Assembly (NCBI GenBank): GCA_002307115.1
Contig: DBTP01000217.1
Location: 1-11,252, forward strand
DNA: 11,252 nucleotides
Reading direction: 5' to 3'
DNA from: Fibrobacter sp. UBA1313
Lineage (GTDB): Bacteria > Fibrobacterota > Fibrobacteria > Fibrobacterales > Fibrobacteraceae
Position numbers and translations under genes: made by a program. The notes under the pieces were generated by a model, which saw only the letters and a list, made by a program, of their open reading frames with translations, was not told where the DNA came from and ran no database searches. How positions within the stretch are numbered: the stretch's first letter is position 1; every line of letters begins with the position of its first letter. Below are positions 5,642 to 11,252 of the stretch, piece after piece.

Positions 5642-7075
5642 ATGAATGAAGAAAAACAAGAACAGACGACAACTACCAATGTCAATCCCTTTCTGAATCC
5701 GATTCAAATTATCGAACCAGAAAACAAGCTTCCTGACTTTACTTTCGAGCAACTCTCCCCGGAAATTAAAGGTCTCCTCGAAGGACAAGGTTGGACGGAC
5801 TTAATGCCCGTACAGCGCAAAGCCATCCCTTATATGCTTGCTGCGCGCGATATGCTGGTGCAATCCAAAACAGGTTCCGGCAAAACAGGGGCCTTTGTAA
5901 TTCCTCTTCTCCAAGTCATCGTTCGTGAACATAAATTTCCACAAGCTTTGATTCTCGTCCCCACCCGCGAACTTGCCCAACAAGTGCATGGCGAGATTGA
6001 AAAAATGACAAAAAGCGTCGGTATTAAATCCGTGGCGATTTTTGGTGGCGTGAGCTATGAACCTCAACTTCGCGCGCTCCGTGAAGGGGTACACGTTATC
6101 GTTGCAACTCCAGGCCGCCTTTTAGATCATGCTCAACGTGGCAATGTCGACTTCCTTTCTGTCCGTGACTTGATTATGGATGAAGCGGATGAAATGCTCT
6201 CCATGGGTTTCTACCCAGATATGCAGCGCGTCCGCCGTTACCTGAATAAAGATGTTTCCTGTACCATGTTCAGCGCGACAATCCCACAAACGGTGAAAAG
6301 CCTCGCGAGAGAATTCCAACGCAAAGACGCAGGATTCCTTTCGTTAAGCTATGACAAAGTAATTGCCAACAACTTAGAACACCGCTACTACATGACCGAC
6401 GTTATGGATAAGGATACCATGACCATCAAGGTTCTCGAATGGGAAAACCCTGATAGTTGCATGATTTTTTGCAACATGAAACGCGATGTCAGTTACTTGG
6501 AACAAGTGCTTACCAACTACGGTTTCCATGTGGGAGCTCTCTCGGGGGATATCACTCAAAAACTCCGCGAAAAAACGTTGAATGATTTCCGTGCTAAGAA
6601 AGTCAACATCCTTATCTGTACGGATGTGGCGGCTCGCGGTATTGATGTCACCCATGTCACCCACGTTATCATTTTTGATCACCCGGATGACCATGAAGTT
6701 TATGTGCACCGCAGTGGTAGAACGGCACGTGCAGGCCGTAGTGGTGTTGCTATTTCCCTCATCACCCCTGTCGAAGAAATTGAACTCCAAAAAACAGCGG
6801 CAGACTTCGGTATCCAATTCGTGAAAATGCCTGCCATTTTAGAAGAAGACCTTGCAAACCGTATTCGCCAACGCACCGCCGCCGCACTTGACCGTGAAAA
6901 ACGAGTCATCGGCCAGATGGCAAAAGATAGACACCGTCGTTATCTTCCTCTGGTGGAAGAAATGTCTGCGATTCCGGAAAATAAGGAAGTATTAGCCTAC
7001 CTTCTCGACCGCTATTATTGGCACGCCATGGACAAGGATGTTCACGAAGGAAAGCCAGAAGAAAAAGAAGGTTAA
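5642..7075 (+). CDS. DEAD-box ATP-dependent RNA helicase
   Basis: A 477-aa superfamily-2 RNA helicase that uses ATP to unwind short RNA duplexes; relatives act in ribosome assembly, mRNA decay and cold adaptation. The motifs are all present in order: Q motif with Gln58 (MPVQRKAIP), I SKTGSGKT (75-82), Ia PTRELAQ (108-114), Ib TPGRLLD (156-162), II DEAD (180-183), III SAT (211-213), IV region MIFCN (274-278), V TDVAARGID (327-335) and VI HRSGRTARAGR (356-366). Position 76, usually Gln or Glu in the A-Q-T-G motif, is Lys. A charged extension of about 85 residues follows the core, ending in a Glu/Lys-rich tail; I see no DbpA RNA-binding domain. ATG 5642 is preferred to GTG 5636 because the promoter-like box overlaps that GTG. 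map follows after 3 nt. Confidence 0.95.
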   Translation: MNEEKQEQTTTTNVNPFLNPIQIIEPENKLPDFTFEQLSPEIKGLLEGQGWTDLMPVQRKAIPYMLAARDMLVQSKTGSGKTGAFVIPLLQVIVREHKFPQALILVPTRELAQQVHGEIEKMTKSVGIKSVAIFGGVSYEPQLRALREGVHVIVATPGRLLDHAQRGNVDFLSVRDLIMDEADEMLSMGFYPDMQRVRRYLNKDVSCTMFSATIPQTVKSLAREFQRKDAGFLSLSYDKVIANNLEHRYYMTDVMDKDTMTIKVLEWENPDSCMIFCNMKRDVSYLEQVLTNYGFHVGALSGDITQKLREKTLNDFRAKKVNILICTDVAARGIDVTHVTHVIIFDHPDDHEVYVHRSGRTARAGRSGVAISLITPVEEIELQKTAADFGIQFVKMPAILEEDLANRIRQRTAAALDREKRVIGQMAKDRHRRYLPLVEEMSAIPENKEVLAYLLDRYYWHAMDKDVHEGKPEEKEG

Positions 7076-7078
7076 AAA

Positions 7079-7840
7079 ATGTCGCGCATTAAGGTTAAAT
7101 CGGCCAAAGAAATCGAACTCATCCGGGATGCCGGAGCGCTTGCCGCCGAAACACTTATCCGTGCAGGAGAACTCTGCAAACCCGGAGTTAGCACCGCCGC
7201 AATTGATCAATTTGTTTATGACTACACCGTCGCTCATGGGGGCATCTCTGCCTGTCTTGGGTACCACGGCTATCCCAAAACCTGCTGCATCAGTATCAAT
7301 GACGTGATTTGTCACGGTATCCCCAGCGAACAACAACTCCTGAAAGAGGGAGATATCGTCAACATCGATATTACCACCATCCTCAGCGGTTACCATGGGG
7401 ACACTTCCGCGATGTTCCTTGTAGGCAACGTCAAAAGGGATGCCCGAGAACTCGTGGACACCGCTCGTCTCTGCATGGATGAAGGCATTCGCGCGGCGGG
7501 TCTCCCCAGAGCCCGTTATTCGGACATCGGGAATGCAATTCAAGCAATCGCTGATGAACACGACTACAGCGTCGTCGAAGATTACTGCGGTCATGGCATT
7601 GGCAGAGGCTTCCACGAAGAGCCTACGGTTTTGCATTTTGCGACTAATCGCCCGGGTCCGTTCATAGAAGTGGGACACGTTTTTACCATTGAACCCATGA
7701 TCAACATGGGAAAGCCTGACACGCGAACCCTCGCTGATGATTGGACTGCCGTCACACGCGATGGATCTCTTTCTGCTCAGTGGGAACACACGGTGGCTCT
7801 CACGAAAAAAGGCATCGAAATACTGACACTCGCAAGGTAA
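7079..7840 (+). CDS. map: Methionine aminopeptidase, type I
   Basis: It removes the initiator methionine from nascent proteins with small second residues. The 253-aa protein is the short type I form with no zinc-finger or type II insert. The five metal ligands are visible: Asp97 (VNIDIT), Asp108 (YHGDTSAMF), His172 (CGHGIGRGFHEEP), Glu205 (TIEPMIN) and Glu236 (QWEHTVALT). The active-site His79 in VICHGIP is also present. Numbering is within one residue of the E. coli enzyme, which supports the chosen start. The ATG is 3 nt after the helicase stop, with an AAGG ribosome site in the helicase tail. The next gene starts 3 nt after its stop, so the three genes form one operon. Confidence 0.96.
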   Translation: MSRIKVKSAKEIELIRDAGALAAETLIRAGELCKPGVSTAAIDQFVYDYTVAHGGISACLGYHGYPKTCCISINDVICHGIPSEQQLLKEGDIVNIDITTILSGYHGDTSAMFLVGNVKRDARELVDTARLCMDEGIRAAGLPRARYSDIGNAIQAIADEHDYSVVEDYCGHGIGRGFHEEPTVLHFATNRPGPFIEVGHVFTIEPMINMGKPDTRTLADDWTAVTRDGSLSAQWEHTVALTKKGIEILTLAR

Positions 7841-7843
7841 ATC

Positions 7844-8176
7844 ATGTTTGACTCTGCCCGTGACTCTGTTATTAAGACTGCACTTCAGCATCATCCTCTA
7901 GTGCAACGTTTGGGCACGGTGCACCAACTAGACATGGACACCCAAAATCACACCTGTACGCTTCGCATTGGCCTTTGGGGTGAACCCACTCCGCTCCTTT
8001 TTTCCATCCGCTATGGGATTGAATCCAATGCAGGGAAAACAGAATTTGTTATTTTCAAAATAACATGCGAAAGGGCGTGGATTTCAGAAGTCATCGCCAT
8101 CGCATTGGAAAAGCAGGGCGCGTTGCGTATTGAACTACCAGGCATCGCAGCAAAACTCGCCTCTCTTTTTCTTTAG
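7844..8176 (+). CDS. Conserved-looking hypothetical cytoplasmic protein, 110 aa
   Basis: I do not recognise a family. There is no signal peptide or membrane segment. An N-terminal helix-like stretch (residues 1-20) is followed by three strand-like segments (TCTLRIGLWGE, LLFSIRYGIES, KTEFVIFKITCER) and an amphipathic helix of about 78-92 (AWISEVIAIALEKQGAL), then a hydrophobic C-terminus. This suggests a small alpha/beta fold. The ATG is 3 nt after map, with AAGG spanning the map end as ribosome site, so it is very probably a real gene translated with map and the helicase. Its role is unknown. Confidence 0.7.
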   Translation: MFDSARDSVIKTALQHHPLVQRLGTVHQLDMDTQNHTCTLRIGLWGEPTPLLFSIRYGIESNAGKTEFVIFKITCERAWISEVIAIALEKQGALRIELPGIAAKLASLFL

Positions 8177-8200
8177 GGCACGGCAAAGTCTAGTCACAAG

Positions 8201-8208
8201 TAAATTTT
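8201..8208 (+). promoter_or_regulatory. Possible degenerate TAnnTTTG element before the EcsC-like gene
   Basis: TAAATTTT matches the box at seven of eight positions, counting the two free ones, and lies 15 bases before the ATG at 8224. The gene also has a good GAGGG ribosome site (8215-8219), so a short-leader message is possible. A-T richness alone could give this match, so the call is weak. The rest of the 47-nt gap (8177-8223) shows no terminator. Confidence 0.22.
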
Positions 8209-8223
8209 TCAGGCGAGGGTTAC

Positions 8224-8841
8224 ATGGAAAATATCGAGCCTACAGAAGAGACCTATTGTAATGATCCCGGAGTAAAAGGTTTGATTAAGGAAAAAAGTGG
8301 AGAACTTTTGTTCGATCTCGTTTCCAATATTCCAAATTCAGCAGTCATTCGTTGTTCCAATCCCGAAGAAAAAATAAAGCTATTGACCCGTAAAGCCGCC
8401 CTCCAAGCGGGTGCGATAAGTGCCACCCTCTCATGCCCCGGGGGATTCCTAGGGGTAGCGACCATTCTACCTGACATTGCCTCTATATGGCGTATTCAAG
8501 CGCAACTGGTAGCCGATATCGCCGCTTCCTATGGCAAAATCGCCCTCCTCAGTCGAGAAACTATGATTTGGTGTCTGTTTAGACACACGGTATCTCAACT
8601 GGTTCGCGACTTGGTCGTACGCGCGGGAACCCGTGTTGTTGTCCAAACGACCACACTTGCCGCGATGAGGACGCTTCTTAGAAAAATAGGCGTAGAAACC
8701 TCTTCTCGACTAGTAAAAAGATCTTTTTTCAGGGTTATTCCCTTGATTGGGGCCATCGGCAGCGGTGCTTATGCCGCTTATGACACCTATGAAGTAGGGA
8801 AGACTGCGGAAGCTTACTTCCGTGGGCTCACTCAACCTTGA
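8224..8841 (+). CDS. EcsC / DUF697-like protein
   Basis: The 205-aa product has a polar N-terminus (1-55) followed by the pattern typical of EcsC-family and DUF697 (YcjF-type) proteins. There is a small-residue helix ending in a Pro-Gly break (ALQAGAISATLSCPGGFLG, about 59-77), then ILPDIASIWRIQAQLVADIAASYGK (81-105) with the D-x-x-x-x-W/L-R-x-Q and IA-x-x-YG signatures. A basic amphipathic middle follows, then a C-terminal IPLIGAIGSGAYAAYDTYEVGKTAEAYF (172-199). I cannot decide between the two families by eye. Both are poorly characterised and are thought to be membrane-associated. The start has a GAGGG ribosome site. It stands 47 nt after the map unit and may be expressed with it or alone. 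Its stop codon lies in the terminator hairpin. Confidence 0.6.
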   Translation: MENIEPTEETYCNDPGVKGLIKEKSGELLFDLVSNIPNSAVIRCSNPEEKIKLLTRKAALQAGAISATLSCPGGFLGVATILPDIASIWRIQAQLVADIAASYGKIALLSRETMIWCLFRHTVSQLVRDLVVRAGTRVVVQTTTLAAMRTLLRKIGVETSSRLVKRSFFRVIPLIGAIGSGAYAAYDTYEVGKTAEAYFRGLTQP

Positions 8842-8860
8842 GCCCTTCCTCATTTTTTAC
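8824..8860 (+). terminator. Intrinsic terminator overlapping the EcsC-like stop codon
   Basis: GGGCTCA (8824-8830) and TGAGCCC (8839-8845) form a perfect 7-bp stem with an 8-nt loop, followed by a T-rich tail ending in six T (8853-8858). The TGA stop codon (8839-8841) is the first part of the 3' arm. The tail is interrupted by C and A, so efficiency may be moderate. Confidence 0.6.
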
Positions 8861-8868
8861 TATCTTGC
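8837..8868 (+). promoter_or_regulatory. Probable fusA promoter of the same type
   Basis: CTTG (8837-8840) and TATCTTGC (8861-8868) are separated by 20 nt, the spacing of Bacteroidetes -33/-7 promoters. The downstream box differs from TAnnTTTG at its last two positions. The surrounding CTATCTTGCGGCCC resembles CTACCTTTGTGCCC at the helicase gene. It predicts a start near 8873 and a leader of about 32 nt. The -33 element lies inside the preceding terminator hairpin. Confidence 0.42.
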
Positions 8869-8904
8869 GGCCCAGCTTGAAGAAATCCAATCCATGGAAA
8901 TATT

Positions 8905-11013
8905 ATGAAGGACATAGAAAAACACAGAAATATAGGTATCTCCGCTCACATTGACTCGGGGAAAACCACTCTCACAGAACGCATTTTGTTCTATACCAAT
9001 CGTATCCACGCCATTCATGAAGTTCGCGGTAAAGATGGTGTTGGTGCCACCATGGACAGCATGGAACTCGAACGTGAACGCGGCATCACCATTCAGTCTG
9101 CAGCCACATACGCGACCTGGAAAGACACTACAATAAATATTATTGATACCCCGGGGCACGTGGACTTTACGATCGAAGTCGAACGCTCACTCCGTGTGCT
9201 TGACGGTGCCATTCTCGTACTTTGCGGCGTCGCTGGCGTTCAATCTCAATCTATTACCGTTGACCGTCAGATGCGCCGTTATAACGTACCGCGCATCGCG
9301 TTCGTAAACAAATGCGACCGTTCTGGCGCGAATCCGTTACGCGTGGCTCAAATGCTTAAGGAAAAGCTCAACCACAAGCCTTGCGTCATGCAGATCCCAA
9401 TAGGCCTCGAAGACAAGCTTCTAGGCGTAGTAGATCTCATTAAGATGCGCGCCTTCTATTTCGAAGGTGAAAACGGTCAAGTCATTCGCGAAGCGGAAAT
9501 CCCAGAAGAACTCAAAGCTCAGGCTGAAGAATACCGCATAAAGCTCGTCGATTGCTGCGCAGACTACAGCGATGAAATTATGGAAAAAGCGATGGAAGGG
9601 GAATATGACAATATTCCTGAAGCGCTGCTCCAGAAAACCATCCGCGAAGCGACGATCACCTTGGATATCACACCGGTATTCATGGGCTCTGCTCACAAAA
9701 ACATTGGCATTCAAAAACTTCTGGATGGTGTCACTGATTATCTCCCGAACCCTCTCGAAGTGCAAAATACTGCACTCAATATCGCTGACGAAGAAAAGCC
9801 AGTCATCCTCAAATCAGAAGACAATGCTCCCCTTGTTTGCTATGCATTCAAACTGGTGAACGATCGCTATGGTCAGCTTACTTACGTCCGCATCTATCAA
9901 GGCCGGCTTTCTAAAGGAAGCACCATTGTCAATATGACTACCGATAAAAGAGTCAGTGTTGGCCGTCTGGTGCGTATGCATTCGGACGATATGGAAGATA
10001 TTACCGAAGCGGGTTCAGGTGACATTGTCGCTCTGTTTGGTATTGATTGCGCTTCGGGAACGACCTTCACCGACGGCACTGTCCTCTATAACATGACCTC
10101 TATGCATGTACCTAATCCGGTGATCGAACTCGTGATTGAAGCGAAGAACCGTGATGATCTCTCCAACCTTTCCAAAGCGCTTAACCGCTTCACCAAAGAA
10201 GACCCAACATTCAAAGTGGAAGTCAACAAAGAAAGCGGACAAACGATCATCAAGGGTATGGGCGAATTGCATTTGGAAGTGTACATCGAACGTATGCGCC
10301 GTGAATACAAGGTCGACGTGCAAACGGGTGCCCCTCAAGTGGCATACCGCGAAACCATTACCCGCAGCGCTCCCTTTGAGTACACTCACAAGAAGCAGAC
10401 AGGTGGTTCTGGTCAGTTCGCTAAAGTCTCTGGTGAAATGCGCCCGATGGCTGTCGAAGGGGATGCTGAAAAAGTCTATAACTTTGTAAACTCCGTTGTC
10501 GGTGGCCGAATTCCTAAGGAATTTATTCCCTCTTGCGATAAGGGTTTCCAGAGCTGTATGGAAGCAGGTTCCCTTATTGGATTCCCAGTGGTCGGCATTG
10601 AAATGGAACTCAAGGATGGCGCCTACCATGACGTGGACTCTTCCGATATGGCGTTCCAAATATGCGCCCGTATGGCATTCCGTGGAGCGTTCGAAAAAGC
10701 AGGAGCTCAGATCCTCGAACCGATTATGAAAGTGGAAGTCCAAACACCTACCGAATTCCAAGGAAGTGTTGTGGGTAACTTGTCTCAGCGTCGTGGTAAC
10801 ATCGTTGGCACAAGCGAAGAAATTGGCTTCACCACGATCGTTTCTGAAGTTCCGCTCGCTGAAATGTTTGGTTATGCGACAGACCTACGTTCTATGTCCC
10901 AAGGCAAGGCTGAGTTCACTATGGAATTTGCAAAGTACAATCCCGTGCCGCGCAATATCCAGGAAGAACTCATCAAGAAGTTTGGGGATAAGGCTAAAGC
11001 TCAACGTAGCTAA
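8905..11013 (+). CDS. fusA: Translation elongation factor G, mtEFG1/spdEFG1 type
   Basis: EF-G is the GTPase that drives tRNA-mRNA translocation on the ribosome. The 702-aa protein is full length. The GTPase motifs are G1 AHIDSGKT (14-21), G2 in RGITIQSAAT (59-68), G3 DTPGH with catalytic His85 (81-85), G4 NKCD (135-138) and G5 GSA (261-263). Domains II to V follow, including FGIDCASG, MGELHLE, HKKQTGGSGQ and EFQGSVVGNLSQRRG. Several segments (HEVRGKDGVGA, MDSMELERERGITIQSAATY, RQMRRYNVP, GIDCASGTTFTD) match the EFG1 of mitochondria and of spirochaetes, planctomycetes and deltaproteobacteria better than the E. coli type, which has AHIDAGKTT. Such bacteria usually encode a second EF-G for ribosome recycling; that is inference here. 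It stands alone, not in a str operon with rpsL, rpsG or tuf inside this window. No clear Shine-Dalgarno sequence precedes the ATG. Confidence 0.97.
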   Translation: MKDIEKHRNIGISAHIDSGKTTLTERILFYTNRIHAIHEVRGKDGVGATMDSMELERERGITIQSAATYATWKDTTINIIDTPGHVDFTIEVERSLRVLDGAILVLCGVAGVQSQSITVDRQMRRYNVPRIAFVNKCDRSGANPLRVAQMLKEKLNHKPCVMQIPIGLEDKLLGVVDLIKMRAFYFEGENGQVIREAEIPEELKAQAEEYRIKLVDCCADYSDEIMEKAMEGEYDNIPEALLQKTIREATITLDITPVFMGSAHKNIGIQKLLDGVTDYLPNPLEVQNTALNIADEEKPVILKSEDNAPLVCYAFKLVNDRYGQLTYVRIYQGRLSKGSTIVNMTTDKRVSVGRLVRMHSDDMEDITEAGSGDIVALFGIDCASGTTFTDGTVLYNMTSMHVPNPVIELVIEAKNRDDLSNLSKALNRFTKEDPTFKVEVNKESGQTIIKGMGELHLEVYIERMRREYKVDVQTGAPQVAYRETITRSAPFEYTHKKQTGGSGQFAKVSGEMRPMAVEGDAEKVYNFVNSVVGGRIPKEFIPSCDKGFQSCMEAGSLIGFPVVGIEMELKDGAYHDVDSSDMAFQICARMAFRGAFEKAGAQILEPIMKVEVQTPTEFQGSVVGNLSQRRGNIVGTSEEIGFTTIVSEVPLAEMFGYATDLRSMSQGKAEFTMEFAKYNPVPRNIQEELIKKFGDKAKAQRS

Positions 11014-11032
11014 TCCGTATTGAATACAAATT

Positions 11033-11065
11033 AAAAGGCAGTCCATGATGGATTGCCTTTTTTTA
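11033..11065 (+). terminator. Strong intrinsic terminator of fusA
   Basis: A 13-pair stem (11033-11045 with 11049-11061) encloses a three-base loop (TGA) and is followed by a seven-T tract (11058-11064) that overlaps the A-T pairs at its base. One pair, G11041 with T11053, is a G-U wobble in the plus-strand RNA and would be a C-A mismatch in the other strand, so the structure points to plus-strand use. It starts 20 bases after the fusA stop. Confidence 0.92.
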
Positions 11066-11083
11066 TTTGCCCAACCATTTTTT

Positions 11084-11117
11084 AAAAAACGCCCCGCTCC
11101 TGAAATGGAACGGGACG
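11084..11117 (-). terminator. Strong intrinsic terminator for a convergent minus-strand gene
   Basis: Read on the minus strand, an 11-pair G-C-rich stem (11117-11107 with 11100-11090) with a six-base loop is followed by six T (11089-11084). Two pairs are G-U wobbles on the minus strand and would be A-C mismatches on the plus strand, so it is designed for leftward transcription. It faces the fusA terminator with about 18 bases between. Confidence 0.88.
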
Positions 11118-11148
11118 AAAAGGAGGAGTCGTCAACAAGGAATATCTA

Positions 11149-11176
11149 CCTTCGCAATACAGTGTCTATTGCAAGG
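11149..11176. other. Bulged inverted repeat in the convergent 3' region
   Basis: CCTT + C + GCAATA (11149-11159) pairs with TATTGC + AAGG (11167-11176), giving ten pairs with one bulged base and a seven-base loop. Neither strand has a following T tract, so it is not an obvious terminator. On the minus strand it lies between the partial gene's stop and its terminator, in the 3' untranslated region. The remainder of 11118-11204 shows no gene. The plus-strand AAGGAGGAG at 11120-11128 has no start codon after it. Confidence 0.5.
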
Positions 11177-11204
11177 AAATCCCCCTTTTTGCTTCTGGAG
11201 AAAC

Positions 11205-11252
11205 TTAGGCGATCAAATATTCTGCAGCAGGAGTTCCTTTTTCGATGGAATC
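11205..11252 (-). CDS. C-terminal tail of a minus-strand gene (5' part outside window)
   Basis: Reading leftward from the window edge, one frame gives D-S-I-E-K-G-T-P-A-A-E-Y-L-I-A and then TAA (stop at 11207-11205). It is too short to name. It is taken as coding because a strong minus-strand terminator lies about 90 bases downstream and requires a leftward gene. The composition also looks like a normal protein C-terminus. Another minus-strand frame cannot be excluded on this little sequence. Confidence 0.45.
   Translation of the reverse strand, partial: DSIEKGTPAAEYLIA

Noticed and set aside
5636..5644. GTG start for the helicase, two codons upstream of the ATG
   Set aside because: It overlaps the final base of the promoter-like TACCTTTG box, and the ATG at 5642 fits the geometry seen at purU.
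6992..7894. A 300-codon open frame on the minus strand opposite map
   Set aside because: It lies entirely opposite map and the ends of its neighbours, whose protein families are certain. Its translation has no recognisable motif and is rich in residues expected from an antisense shadow.
10015..10761. A 248-codon minus-strand frame opposite fusA
   Set aside because: It is a shadow of the highly conserved EF-G coding sequence, with no motif of its own.
11120..11128. AAGGAGGAG, a near-perfect ribosome-binding sequence on the plus strand
   Set aside because: No ATG, GTG or TTG with an open frame follows at usable distance. It lies in the 3' region of the convergent minus-strand unit.
1..11252. 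CRISPR arrays, insertion sequences, integrase or att sites, tRNA/rRNA genes, toxin-antitoxin or defence genes
   Set aside because: I read both strands and found no regularly spaced repeats, no transposase or phage motifs, and no cloverleaf or rRNA-like sequence. The YwqK-like repeats in the first gene resemble a family sometimes labelled antitoxin, but a lipobox and FISUMP domain argue against that role.

Overview
The window looks like core chromosome of a Fibrobacter-type bacterium (Fibrobacteres, FCB group). The main clue is the first gene, a lipoprotein with YwqK/MORN-like repeats followed by a FISUMP domain (the 'Fibrobacter succinogenes major paralogous' domain). Moderate base composition, lipoproteins and an outer-membrane barrel, and promoter elements resembling the Bacteroidetes TAnnTTTG -7 box agree with this. 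I see no phage, transposon, CRISPR, tRNA or rRNA sequence.

Layout. (1) 2-883: the 3' part of the FISUMP lipoprotein gene, cut by the window edge just inside its signal peptide. (2) 884-1107: intergenic, with a weak terminator and a promoter abutting the next ATG. (3) 1108-5604: a tightly packed run of six genes: purU (formyl-THF deformylase), a 143-aa three-helix membrane protein, pyrE (orotate phosphoribosyltransferase), dcd (dCTP deaminase), a 250-aa lipoprotein and a 427-aa secreted protein with a probable beta-barrel. Gaps are 8 and 16 nt, followed by overlaps of 10, about 73 and 4 nt. (4) 5642-8176: a DEAD-box RNA helicase, map (methionine aminopeptidase) and a 110-aa unknown, each 3 nt apart. 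(5) 8224-8841: an EcsC/DUF697-like protein whose stop codon lies in a terminator hairpin. (6) 8905-11013: fusA, encoding an EF-G of the mitochondrial EFG1/spdEFG1 type, followed by a strong terminator. (7) 11084-11252: a convergent minus-strand unit, seen as a minus-strand terminator and a short C-terminal coding tail at the window edge.

The genes form housekeeping groups. purU, pyrE and dcd cover one-carbon and pyrimidine nucleotide metabolism. The helicase, map and fusA cover RNA handling, N-terminal maturation and translation elongation. The lipoprotein/barrel pair rides at the end of the nucleotide operon and is the least explained part.

I did not find a new defence or mobile system. The items most worth a second look are the recurring TAnnTTTG-like boxes placed so close to the ATG that purU and the helicase could be made from leaderless mRNAs, the mtEFG1-like EF-G, the long dcd/lipoprotein overlap, and the lipoprotein/barrel pair.
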